From Acidobacteriota bacterium (GTDB taxonomy: Bacteria; Acidobacteriota; Vicinamibacteria; Vicinamibacterales; JAFNAJ01), in NCBI GenBank assembly GCA_017860085.1, contig JAFNAJ010000075.1, forward strand, positions 1 to 14,991: a DNA stretch of 14,991 nucleotides, written 5' to 3'. The first letter of the stretch is position 1; the number at the start of each line of letters is the position of its first letter. This document shows, in pieces, positions 6,588 to 13,842 of the stretch. The position numbers and the translations under genes are program-made. Below the pieces are notes generated by a model. That model saw only the letters and a list, made by a program, of their open reading frames with translations, had not been told where the DNA came from and made no database searches.

Positions 6588-8186
6588 TCAGGCTTGCCCC
6601 GGACTGCCATAGCCCCCGCCACCGGGCGTTTCAACCCGCAACCGGTCGCCGGCACGCAACTCCTCGCGGAACTTGCCGGGCAGGCGCACCTCCGTCCCGT
6701 CGGCCCTGAGCAGCGTGTTGCGGCCGCTCGCGCCTGGCTCGCCGCCGCGCGCCCCGTAGGGCCGGCTCGTGCGTCGCTCCGACAGCACGGTGACCGTCGT
6801 ATCGCACAAGACCTCGTACTCGCGTACCAGCCCTTCACCGCCCGCAAAGCGGCCGGCTCCGCCGCTGCCCTGTCGGAGCCGGTACTGGCGGATGCGCACG
6901 GGCAGGTAGTGCTCGATGGCTTCCACCGGCGTGTTGCGCGTGTTGCTCATGTGGGTGTGCACGCCGCTGATGCCGGCAAGGCCGAGGCGGCCGCCCATGC
7001 CTCCGCCGAGCGTCTCGTAGTAGGCGAATCGCCGTCCCGTTCGCGGTTCCACCCCGCCCAGGGTGACGTTGTTCATCGTGCCCTGGCTGGCCGCCGGCAA
7101 TCGATCGGGCAGCGCCGCGCCCAGCGCGCCAAGTACCACGTCGGTGATGCGCTGCGAGGTTTCGACGTTGCCCCCGGCGACGGCCGACGGTCGAGTCGCG
7201 TTCACAATCGATCCCTCCGGCGCAATGACGCGAATCGGGCGTCCGACGCCCGCGTTGTAGAGGACGTCGTCCTGCACCAGACACCGGAATGCGTACAGCG
7301 TGGCCGAGAGCGTGATCGCGTAGTTCGCGTTGACGCCGCCCTCCGTCTGCGGATCGCTCCCAGTGAAGTCGACAGTGGCCGTGTCGCCCGCAATCCGGAC
7401 CGACGCCCGGATGGCGATCGGCCCGCGACCGAACCCGTCATCGTCGAGGGCGTCGCAGAAGGCGTAGTCGCCGTCCGGTATGTCGCGGATGGCGTGCCGC
7501 ACCAGGCGCTCGGTGTAGTCCTGCAAGGCCGAAGCATAGGCTTCGACGCGCCGTCGGCCGTACCGGTCCACGACCTGGCGCAGCCTCGCGTCACCGACAC
7601 GATTGGCTGCCACTTGCGCCGTGACATCGCCCTCGCGCTCGTCTGGTGTGCGAACGTTGGCCAGCAGCAGGGCCATCACGTCGGGCACGATCTCACCGCG
7701 TCGCGCGATCTTGACGGGGGGGATGATGAGCCCTTCCTGGTAGATCTCGCGAGCCAGGGGCATCGAGCCCGGGCTCATCCCGCCCACGTCGGAGTGGTGC
7801 GCACGGTTCGCGACGTAGAACGCGGGCCGCCCGCGGCGACCGAGAAACACCGGCGAGACCAGCGTGATGTCGGGCAGGTGCGTTCCCCCGCGGAACGGGT
7901 CGTTGAGCATGACGATGTCGCCGGGATCCATCGGGCCGTGGTCGATGGCCGCGCGGACCGACAGCGGCATGGCCCCCAGGTGCACCGGCATGTGGTCACC
8001 CTGAGCGATGGTCTCGCCAAGGGCGTCGTAGATGGCGCAGGAGAAGTCGAGCCGTTCCTTGATGTTGGGCGAGAACCCCGTGCGGCACAGCGTGACGCCC
8101 ATCTCCTCGGCAATCGAGACGAAGAGGTTCTTGAAGATCTCGAACTCGATGGGATCGATGCGCATACAGATCTCGGCGGTCGGCAT
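6588..8186 (-). CDS. hyuB: Hydantoinase B / 5-oxoprolinase beta-type subunit
   Basis: Subunit B of an ATP-dependent cyclic-amide hydrolase that works with HyuA in the cytoplasm; family members open N-methylhydantoin, 5-oxoproline or related rings, and some are carboxylases. Translation gives 532 residues from ATG 8186; ATG 8165 (seven residues shorter) is a fair alternative, as both ribosome sites are weak. Family motifs in order: DPIEFEIFKN at the start, RLDFSCAIYD, NDPFRGGTHLPD (95-106), the metal-type HHSDVGG (130-136), GGNVETSQRITD, ASQGTMNNVT, YYETLGGGMGGR, and THMSNTRNTPVE followed by GSGGAGRFAGGEG. All are intact. It lies 40 bases after the hyuA stop, in the usual A-then-B order. The family is certain; the substrate is open. 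Confidence 0.95.
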   Translation of the reverse strand: MPTAEICMRIDPIEFEIFKNLFVSIAEEMGVTLCRTGFSPNIKERLDFSCAIYDALGETIAQGDHMPVHLGAMPLSVRAAIDHGPMDPGDIVMLNDPFRGGTHLPDITLVSPVFLGRRGRPAFYVANRAHHSDVGGMSPGSMPLAREIYQEGLIIPPVKIARRGEIVPDVMALLLANVRTPDEREGDVTAQVAANRVGDARLRQVVDRYGRRRVEAYASALQDYTERLVRHAIRDIPDGDYAFCDALDDDGFGRGPIAIRASVRIAGDTATVDFTGSDPQTEGGVNANYAITLSATLYAFRCLVQDDVLYNAGVGRPIRVIAPEGSIVNATRPSAVAGGNVETSQRITDVVLGALGAALPDRLPAASQGTMNNVTLGGVEPRTGRRFAYYETLGGGMGGRLGLAGISGVHTHMSNTRNTPVEAIEHYLPVRIRQYRLRQGSGGAGRFAGGEGLVREYEVLCDTTVTVLSERRTSRPYGARGGEPGASGRNTLLRADGTEVRLPGKFREELRAGDRLRVETPGGGGYGSPGQA

Positions 8187-8226
8187 TGGGCCCTGGGCGT
8201 TCGGCGCTCGCCCCTCTGTGTGAACC

Positions 8227-10203
8227 CTAGAGATCGCGCTGTCTCTTGATCAGAACGCTCGAGACGCGGTCCACCGTGAAGGACCAGTCCGGGGGCACGA
8301 CGGCTGTGGCCTGCGCGCCGGCGAGCACCGCCGGACCCTCGCCGCCCATGCCGGGCCGGAGATCCTCACGACGAAAGACCGCCGTGCGGAGCGCCCGCCC
8401 GCCAAACCAGGCGTCGCGGCTGGCGATCGGCTCGGGAAGCGGCGCCGTGTCGAGCGGGGCCCGCGGCAGCGCCGGCTTCTCGGTCACCCCGACGGCCTTG
8501 ACCCTGACGTTGACGACTTCGGCCGGACGCGATGGGTTCGAGTACCCGTAGAGCCGGGCATGCCGCTGGTCGAACGCCTCCCGGAAGCCTGCACCGCAGG
8601 GAACCGTGATCTCGTACGACTGTCCGACGTAGCGCACGTCGAGCGAGAGTTCGAGGCGCGTGGCATCGGGGCGAAACCCTTCGGCTTCGAGATCAGCGCG
8701 GGCGCGTTCGACGAGCGGGGCGAAGGTCCGCTCGAGCGCCCCTGGGTCGAGGTTGGCCGCTGGTGCCAGCACGGTCTGCGAGTAGTCCTTCGTGACGTCC
8801 GCCAGCAGCATGCCCAGCGCCGACAGCACCCCTGCGTGCAGGGGCACGATCACCGTGCTCATGTCGAGCGACTCGGCCAGGGCGCACGCGTGCATGCCAC
8901 CGGCTCCTCCGAAGGCGAGGAGCGCAAACTCCCGCGGGTCGTGACCTCGCTGCACCGAGACGACCCTGATGGCGCGCTCCATGTTCGCGTTGGCTACCCG
9001 AACGATGCCATCGGCCAGGGCCCGTTCGTCGAGACCGAGGCGGGCACCGAAGGTCAGGGCCACCGATCGCGCGCGTTCGACATCGAGCGCCATGCGCCCA
9101 CCGAGAAAGTAGCCGGGCTCGATCCGCCCGAGCAGCAGGTTGGCGTCGGTCACCGTCAGTTCGTCGCCGCGTCCGTAGCAGGCCGGGCCAGGCTCGGCAC
9201 CTGCGCTGCGGGGGCCGACCCGGAGCGCGCCTCCTGGATCGACGAAGGCGATCGACCCCCCTCCCGCGCCCACCGTGTGGATGTCGATGACGGGAAGCCT
9301 GACCGGGAAGTCGCCCACCGTGGACTCGGGCGTCACCCCAATGACGCCATCGATCAGCGTGACGTCGGTCGAGGTGCCACCCATGTCGAACGCGATGGCC
9401 CGCGGGTAGCCCGACGCCGCGGCCAGCGCCTGTGCACCAACCGCGCCCGCTGCCGGGCCGGAGAGAATCGTCTGGACGGCGGCCTCGCGCGCCCGGCCGG
9501 CCGAGATCGACCCGCCGTTCGACTGCATGATGCGCAGGCGCGCACCACCGAGCCGCTGCTCGAGTCGCCCGAGGTACTGGGCCATGAGCGGCGTGACGTA
9601 GGCGTTGACGACCGTGGTGCTCCACCGCTCGAACTCGCGATACTCCGGCAGCACCCGGTGTGACGCCGACACGACGAAGCCCTGGCGCTCCAGCCGCTCG
9701 GTCACCGCTCGCTCGTGCGAGGGGTTGATGTACGAGTGCAGGAAACAGACGGCGACGGCCTCGGCGCCGCCCTCGCGCAACCGCGCGCCCAGCGCCGCGA
9801 GCGCCACGTCGTCGAGTGGCTCGAGCACTGAACCGTCGGCCCCGACACGCTCGCGAATGCCGACCACGAGGTCTGCGTCCACCAACGGGCGCCGGTCGGC
9901 GACGAAGACGTTGTACAGCTCTCGGCGGGTCTGGCGTCCGATGCGCAGCACGTCCTCGAATCCCGCCGTCGCCACCAGTGCCACCTTCGCGCCCCGGCGC
10001 TCGAGCACCGCGTTGGTAGCCACCGTCGAGCCGTGCACGACATCGGCCCCCGTGAGCGGCATGCCGAGTTCGGCCAGCCCCTGGAGGATCGCCCGCGACG
10101 GATCGTCGGGCGTCGAACGCACCTTGTGGACGGCGACACGGTCATCGTCGCGCAACACGAAGTCGGTGAAGGTGCCACCCGTATCGACGCCGATGCGAAT
10201 CAT
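8227..10203 (-). CDS. hyuA: Hydantoinase A / 5-oxoprolinase alpha-type subunit
   Basis: ATP-binding subunit partnering HyuB; the family phosphorylates or activates the amide before ring opening. I chose ATG at 10203-10201 because GGGAG lies 6 bases upstream and the protein then starts directly with MIRIGVDTGGTFTDF; an upstream in-frame ATG at 10263 would add 20 unrelated residues. The 658 residues show the Hydant_A N-domain (nucleotide-binding GVDTGGTFTDF at 5-15; HGSTVATNAVLERRGA from 57) and the main domain: SGPAAGAVGA, FDMGGTSTDV at 272-281, VGAGGGSIA at 311-319, GPRSAGAEPGPACYGRG, TVTDANLLLGR and FGGAGGMHACALAE. All are intact and of normal length. The product is the first gene of a hyuA-hyuB-MFS-pheA string. 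Confidence 0.96.
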   Translation of the reverse strand: MIRIGVDTGGTFTDFVLRDDDRVAVHKVRSTPDDPSRAILQGLAELGMPLTGADVVHGSTVATNAVLERRGAKVALVATAGFEDVLRIGRQTRRELYNVFVADRRPLVDADLVVGIRERVGADGSVLEPLDDVALAALGARLREGGAEAVAVCFLHSYINPSHERAVTERLERQGFVVSASHRVLPEYREFERWSTTVVNAYVTPLMAQYLGRLEQRLGGARLRIMQSNGGSISAGRAREAAVQTILSGPAAGAVGAQALAAASGYPRAIAFDMGGTSTDVTLIDGVIGVTPESTVGDFPVRLPVIDIHTVGAGGGSIAFVDPGGALRVGPRSAGAEPGPACYGRGDELTVTDANLLLGRIEPGYFLGGRMALDVERARSVALTFGARLGLDERALADGIVRVANANMERAIRVVSVQRGHDPREFALLAFGGAGGMHACALAESLDMSTVIVPLHAGVLSALGMLLADVTKDYSQTVLAPAANLDPGALERTFAPLVERARADLEAEGFRPDATRLELSLDVRYVGQSYEITVPCGAGFREAFDQRHARLYGYSNPSRPAEVVNVRVKAVGVTEKPALPRAPLDTAPLPEPIASRDAWFGGRALRTAVFRREDLRPGMGGEGPAVLAGAQATAVVPPDWSFTVDRVSSVLIKRQRDL

Positions 10204-10284
10204 CGATGGCTCCCGGGTCTCGCCGGCTTGCCGGATGCGGCGCCCCACGCGACCGACGTGCACGAGGCCAGCGTCGAGCCCAAC

Positions 10285-10749
10285 TCAGAACCCTGGAAGA
10301 AGTGGGCGACCCTGCGGCAGGAAGGGCCAGGGGATTGCGGCGAGGATCGCCGCGAGCGCCAGCGTGTAGAAGATCGCGGCGCTGCGGTGCTTGGCGGCCG
10401 ACGTCGCACCCTTCCGCGATCGCGAGCGCCCCACGTGCACCATGGCGAGCGCGATGAGCATCAGGCTCACGTGCTCGACGGCCCAGTAGCGCATGGTGGC
10501 GTCCCGCATGGCCTCGCCCATGTTGGCGAACGCCGTGCGCGTGATCGGGCTCAGCAGGCCGTACAACGCCAGCCCGATCAGCGTCTGAACATCGACGCTC
10601 ATCGCAAACCAGCGACCCGCGTTGTCGTCGAGCGGGGTCCACGGACGGCGACTGACCAAGGCGCCGAGCGATCGCACCGCCGCCACGAGACCGACGAGAA
10701 CCACCAGCCATCGCAACAGCGAGTGGACATTCAAGGTCAGCTCATACAC
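10285..10749 (-). CDS. Four-helix membrane protein, cytochrome B-like
   Basis: A 154-residue integral membrane protein. The GTG start at 10749-10747 is supported by a strong AGGAGG (minus strand) 5 bases upstream; the open frame further upstream overlaps the M20 gene and is not coding. Four hydrophobic helices lie at about residues 12-31, 49-68, 88-106 and 127-145. Histidines sit near helix ends (NVHSLLRW at the start, VEHVSLMLIALAMVHVG in helix 3, AAKHRS before helix 4), and the conserved-looking IPWPF lies near the C terminus. Similar proteins in Bacteroidota and Acidobacteriota are often labelled 'cytochrome B', which would imply heme binding, but that is unproven and no CxxCH is present. 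It begins 49 bases after the M20 peptidase stop and ends 81 bases before the hyuA start, so it is probably co-transcribed with its neighbours. Confidence 0.8.
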   Translation of the reverse strand: MYELTLNVHSLLRWLVVLVGLVAAVRSLGALVSRRPWTPLDDNAGRWFAMSVDVQTLIGLALYGLLSPITRTAFANMGEAMRDATMRYWAVEHVSLMLIALAMVHVGRSRSRKGATSAAKHRSAAIFYTLALAAILAAIPWPFLPQGRPLLPGF

Positions 10750-10770
10750 GGACGCCTCCTCTTGAAGAAC

Positions 10771-10798
10771 CTCAATCCCGAACCCCGAGTCCCGAGCC
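10771..10798 (-). repeat. Short degenerate 7-base tandem repeat in the M20/membrane-protein spacer
   Basis: Read on the minus strand, directly after the M20 stop codon, the spacer contains about four imperfect copies of a heptamer: GGGCTC (preceded by the final base of the stop), GGGACTC, GGGGTTC and GGGATTG. A related stretch (ACTCGGGGCTCGG at about 12386-12398) lies upstream of the M20 gene. It probably reflects slippage-prone spacer DNA; no function can be shown. Confidence 0.45.
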
Positions 10799-12328
10799 CT
10801 ACATCTGCAATGCCCCCGCGATGATCGCAATGCCGCGGAAGAAGTGGCCGAGCCGCAGGTTCTCGTTCTCCCCGTGCTGGTTGTTGTCGAAGTTGACGAT
10901 CGGCACCGAGATCGCCGGGAACCCGAGCGCGTCGATGAACGGCGCGATGGGCACGGTGCCGCCCGACGTGCGGATTCGCACGGGGGGCTCACCAAACACC
11001 TGCTGCAGGGCCCCAGAGAGTTGCTGTGACACCGGCAGCAACGGCGAGGTGCGATAAGCATTCGTGCCCGACTCGCTCGTCGTCATCTTCACGATCTTCG
11101 CATAGCGGGCTCTGGTTGCATCGTCTGGGTCCGTGGAGACGACGTGGTAGCCCTGCTTGCGGATGTGCGCGCGGATCTTCTCGAGCATCGCGAGCGCTGG
11201 CGTCTCCTTGACGAGGCGCACGTCGATCTCCGCCTCGGCCGAGTCGGGGATGATCGTGCGCGCGCCCTCGCCGACAAAGGCGCTCGACAGCCCCCGGATG
11301 TTGAACGAGGGCACCTGCAGGCTCTCCTGGAGCGTGCGCTGCGAGTTCTCAGGCACCGAGATGCCGAAGAGCGCCTTCAGTTGCGCGGGATCGTCAGGCA
11401 CGGCATCGAGCATCTGCTGCTCCTCGGGCCGCAGCGGATCGATGCCGGCGTAGAACCCGTCGACCAGCACGCGCCCGTCGTCATCCTTGAATGTCGCGAG
11501 CAGTTGGGCGAGGCGCGTGGCGGGATTGGGCACCCAGTTGCCGTAGTGCCCCGAGTGCAATGCGAACTTCGGCCCGTACACCTTCAGCGTGAAGGTCACG
11601 ATCCCCCGGGCGCCAAACACGAGGGTCGGCTTGCCGCTGGGGTGCACGGGGCCATCGAGGATCAGCATCGCGTCGGCGGAGAACTTCGAGCGATACCGCC
11701 CGATGGCCGGCACCAGGCTCGGCGAGCCCGCTTCTTCCTCGCCGTCGAGGATGACCTTGAGATTGGACGTGGGTTTCAGTCCTGACGCGGTCAGGGCGTC
11801 GAGCGCAGCACAAAGAGCGACGATGGGCGACTTGTCGTCGGACGCCGACCTCGCGTAGAGCCGCCAGTCGGGCTCGAACCGGTCCAGGCCGCCAAGGCCG
11901 GGCACCTCCCTGCCGCCATCCTCCATGCGACCGTCCCTGAGAAGCGGTGAGAATGGCGAGGGTTGCTTCCAGTCGGCGGGATTGACCGGCTGCCCGTCGT
12001 AGTGGCTGTAGATCAGCAGCGTCCGGGTTGCACCGGGCACCCGCAAGTCGCCAAACACCAGTGGGTTGCCGGTTGTCTGGAGTACCTCGGCCCCGAAGCC
12101 GCGCCCCTCGAGCATGCGCCGGAGGAACTCGGCGTTCTTCGCGATGCCATCGCCATCGCCTCCCGCATTGGGAATCGAGAGCAGTTCGACCAGTTCTGCC
12201 ACGATCGCCCGCTGGTTCGCCGACACGTAGGCCTCGACGCGCTGCCTGAGATCGGCCGGCTGCGCACGCATCGGCGCCGGCCACATCGTGACGCAGGCAC
12301 ACACGATCCCGCACGCGACCCTCGACAT
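10799..12328 (-). CDS. Exported M20-family metallopeptidase (dipeptidase/carboxypeptidase)
   Basis: Di-zinc peptidase of 509 residues acting on dipeptides or short peptides outside the cytoplasm. ATG at 12328-12326 with GGGAGG 4 bases upstream on the minus strand. Residues 1-22 are a signal peptide (MSRVACGIVCACVTMWPAPMRA). Catalytic motifs are in order: YSHYDGQPV (H109, D111), the bridging aspartate in SASDDK (about 164), DGEEEAGSP (catalytic base and metal glutamates at about 197-198), a dimerisation lid domain containing HSGHYGNWVPNP, and NNQHGENENLR near the C terminus with the last metal histidine. GTVPIA and LGFPAI complete the family pattern. It looks intact. It is the first gene of the long minus-strand run and has its own likely promoter. 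The family is secure; the exact specificity is unknown. Confidence 0.95.
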   Translation of the reverse strand: MSRVACGIVCACVTMWPAPMRAQPADLRQRVEAYVSANQRAIVAELVELLSIPNAGGDGDGIAKNAEFLRRMLEGRGFGAEVLQTTGNPLVFGDLRVPGATRTLLIYSHYDGQPVNPADWKQPSPFSPLLRDGRMEDGGREVPGLGGLDRFEPDWRLYARSASDDKSPIVALCAALDALTASGLKPTSNLKVILDGEEEAGSPSLVPAIGRYRSKFSADAMLILDGPVHPSGKPTLVFGARGIVTFTLKVYGPKFALHSGHYGNWVPNPATRLAQLLATFKDDDGRVLVDGFYAGIDPLRPEEQQMLDAVPDDPAQLKALFGISVPENSQRTLQESLQVPSFNIRGLSSAFVGEGARTIIPDSAEAEIDVRLVKETPALAMLEKIRAHIRKQGYHVVSTDPDDATRARYAKIVKMTTSESGTNAYRTSPLLPVSQQLSGALQQVFGEPPVRIRTSGGTVPIAPFIDALGFPAISVPIVNFDNNQHGENENLRLGHFFRGIAIIAGALQM

Positions 12329-12368
12329 CCGCCCTCCCTACGGCCCACCCGCGTGTGACCGTGCGCGG

Positions 12369-12374
12369 ATTATA
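12369..12374 (-). promoter_or_regulatory. -10 promoter box upstream of the M20 peptidase
   Basis: The minus strand reads TATAAT, a perfect sigma-70 -10 hexamer, 40 bases before the M20 start codon, giving a predicted leader of about 33-35 bases that contains the GGGAGG ribosome site. No convincing -35 element lies 16-18 bases upstream, where the sequence is GC-rich. It stands out in this very GC-rich DNA. Confidence 0.55.
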
Positions 12375-12451
12375 GCTGGCTCAGAACTCGGGGCTCGGCC
12401 AGCCTGAAGGCCGGCCGCACGCAGGCATTCCATGCCGACAGGCGCCGGACA

Positions 12452-12479
12452 CGTTCGCGACGCGACTTAAACGCGAACG
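12452..12479. repeat. Perfect 8-bp inverted repeat (hairpin)
   Basis: CGTTCGCG at 12452-12459 pairs perfectly with CGCGAACG at 12472-12479 around a 12-base loop. It abuts a second, stronger hairpin (12479-12505). No run of T follows on either strand, so it is not a standard intrinsic terminator. Confidence 0.5.
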
Positions 12480-12505
12480 GGGCATCGATCATATGTCGAT
12501 GCCCC
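12479..12505. repeat. Perfect 10-bp inverted repeat (hairpin)
   Basis: GGGGCATCGA at 12479-12488 pairs perfectly with TCGATGCCCC at 12496-12505 across a 7-base loop (TCATATG). It lies between the DGQHR gene's stop and the M20 promoter, so on the minus strand it could help end transcription or stabilise a 3' end. There is no U-tract after it. It could also be a protein-binding palindrome. Confidence 0.55.
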
Positions 12506-12607
12506 ATCGGGCCCCCGGACCGGCTCCCCAGCACTCACGGCTCCCTGCCGCAATACAGCCCAGAGGCACGGCTCACGAGAGCAAGCGGCGTGCCGGCGCG
12601 CCGCGCT

Positions 12608-12637
12608 TCGCCAATGGGGCGCCAATCGCCAATGGGG
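12608..12637 (+). repeat. 12-bp direct repeat at 18-bp period beside the palindrome
   Basis: TCGCCAATGGGG occurs at 12608-12619 and again at 12626-12637. The second copy runs into the left arm of the palindrome (12633 onward). It may be a duplicated edge of the mobile-type element. Confidence 0.5.
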
Positions 12638-12717
12638 TCAGATCTTGATTCGATGCAAGGAACCCGGGCGGCAGAGCTTGATCCTCCTGGTCTGCATAGA
12701 ATCAAGATCTGACCCCA
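12633..12717. mobile_element. REPIN/MITE-like palindromic element (non-autonomous)
   Basis: TGGGGTCAGATCTTGATTC at 12633-12651 is repeated perfectly in inverse at 12699-12717. After one mismatch the pairing continues for five more bases (ATGCA at 12653-12657 with TGCAT at 12693-12697), so 24 of 25 arm positions pair around a 35-base loop. From memory, arms of the GGGGTCAGATCTTGA type flank REP-associated (Y1, IS200-like) tyrosine transposase genes in several phyla. Here no transposase is present, so it would be a solo, non-autonomous copy. The palindrome is a direct observation; the link to that transposase class is an inference. Confidence 0.6.
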
Positions 12718-12778
12718 CGCGACGCGGGCGCGCATTACGCAATTCGACGGGAGATTTCAGAACCGTACGCGAGCCCTG

Positions 12779-13816
12779 TCAGAGCCCCACACCCTCGGGG
12801 TACTCGAGCGCCAGGCGGAGCTGCCGCGCCAGCAAGTCGATCGACGTGCCGCCCTGCTTCCATCCCCCGTCGGTCTCGAACCGCGCATCGCCAATCCGTC
12901 GACCCCACGGGGCAATCACTCGCCCGATGGCACGAAAGTCGGCCCGGTCGGCGTGCTCCTGGTCGAGGCGGCGGACCACGTCCGGCGTCACCCGGATGAA
13001 CGCCCGCAACGCCGGCGCCGTGCGGATGCTGTACTTGCGGCCGTTCCAGGCGGTCAGGAACAGCGTGGAGATCTGCTTGAAGTAGTTCACGTAGAACCGC
13101 GTGGCATCCTCACGGAAGTGCTCGAGGCGGCGCACGCCCCCGAGGGCCTCCGCCTGCAGCACTGCCTTGAGCTCCTGGGCGAGCGGTGCCTGTGCCACCT
13201 TCCCCGTGCCCACGCCCAGCAGCTTGATCTGGCCAAAGAGCGGCGAGTCTTCGCGCTCGTGCAAGGCACGGACGATGTCGTGGGCCGCGGCCAGGTTGGG
13301 ATCGGCATACAGCTGACGGCCCGACAGCGACACCAGGTGTGACGAGTTGAGCCGGGTGTGCTTCGCGTTGATTGTCACGAACATCTGGACGACGTGATCT
13401 TCTGGCAGTCGATCGAAGATCACGGCTGGCACCGTGAAGTCCACCTGCTCGATGCCAAACCGCTCGATGTCCGCGTGGAGCGCGAGCAACCGATGCTGAC
13501 CGTCAATCGCCCGAAGCACGCCCTCACGCTCGGGCACCTTCAACGTCCCGAGGCTGTCGCCCTCACTGACAGGATCGAACCGCAAGGGCTCGTCCGAGGA
13601 GATGATCACCGCGCCCGGAATCGACGGCAGGTTGCGCGCCTCCCGACACTGCTCGTAGTACTGGACGGGCCGACGTCCGCGCACCGGCGGATGGTGCGTT
13701 TCTCCGTAGCTGAGGACCTCGAACCGGACCAGTTTGTCGACGTCCCTTGCCGAGAGCGAGGCCTGGTAGAAGCCGACCCCGAATTGGTGCATCCGGATGG
13801 CGGGCACGTTGATCAT
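12779..13816 (-). CDS. Stand-alone DGQHR-domain protein (DndB-like)
   Basis: A 345-residue cytoplasmic protein of the DGQHR family, whose known members include DndB (regulator of DNA phosphorothioation) and proteins of other DNA-modification clusters. The signature AIDGQHRLLAL spans about residues 103-113 (DGQHR at 105-109). It is followed by PAVIFDRLPEDHVVQMFVTIN and NAKHTRLNSSH (about 150-160), which match the family's second conserved block. The C-terminal half is helical and charged. ATG at 13816-13814 has no well-placed ribosome site; a TAAGAT box ends 8 bases before it, suggesting a leaderless message. No dnd, dpd, restriction or methylase genes are visible in the window, so its partner is unknown. 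It is divergent from the M14 gene and preceded on its 3' side by the palindromic element. The domain call is secure; the function is not. Confidence 0.85.
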   Translation of the reverse strand: MINVPAIRMHQFGVGFYQASLSARDVDKLVRFEVLSYGETHHPPVRGRRPVQYYEQCREARNLPSIPGAVIISSDEPLRFDPVSEGDSLGTLKVPEREGVLRAIDGQHRLLALHADIERFGIEQVDFTVPAVIFDRLPEDHVVQMFVTINAKHTRLNSSHLVSLSGRQLYADPNLAAAHDIVRALHEREDSPLFGQIKLLGVGTGKVAQAPLAQELKAVLQAEALGGVRRLEHFREDATRFYVNYFKQISTLFLTAWNGRKYSIRTAPALRAFIRVTPDVVRRLDQEHADRADFRAIGRVIAPWGRRIGDARFETDGGWKQGGTSIDLLARQLRLALEYPEGVGL

Positions 13817-13824
13817 GGTGGCGC

Positions 13825-13830
13825 ATCTTA
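13825..13830 (-). promoter_or_regulatory. Candidate -10 box for leaderless start of the DGQHR gene
   Basis: On the minus strand TAAGAT ends 8 bases before the ATG. The only Shine-Dalgarno-like GAGG (13834-13831) is 14 bases from the ATG, too far to serve it. No clear -35 element is seen. Confidence 0.3.
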
Positions 13831-13842
13831 CCTCAACTTTCC

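Larger units (their letters stand above)
12375..12778. other. Gene-poor intergenic stretch between the M20 promoter and the DGQHR gene
   Basis: About 400 bases with no credible coding frame. It holds the two adjacent hairpins (12452-12505), a 12-base direct repeat (12608-12619 and 12626-12637) and the 85-base REPIN-like palindrome (12633-12717). Short open frames here run through the palindrome and have no ribosome sites. The last 60 bases before the DGQHR stop show nothing recognisable. Confidence 0.7.

Noticed and set aside
6594..8249. 551-codon plus-strand open frame opposite hyuB
   Set aside because: Long only because of GC content; hyuB carries every family motif on the other strand.
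10750..11061. Upstream extension of the four-helix membrane protein into the M20 gene
   Set aside because: The extension overlaps M20 coding sequence, reads as arginine/serine-rich noise, and the GTG at 10749 has a strong AGGAGG.
12479..12505. Intrinsic terminator at the 10-bp hairpin
   Set aside because: No U-run follows on either strand, so it was listed as an inverted repeat only.
12535..12735. 66-codon minus-strand open frame across the palindrome
   Set aside because: It reads through both palindrome arms, has no ribosome site and no family resemblance; typical chance frame in such elements.
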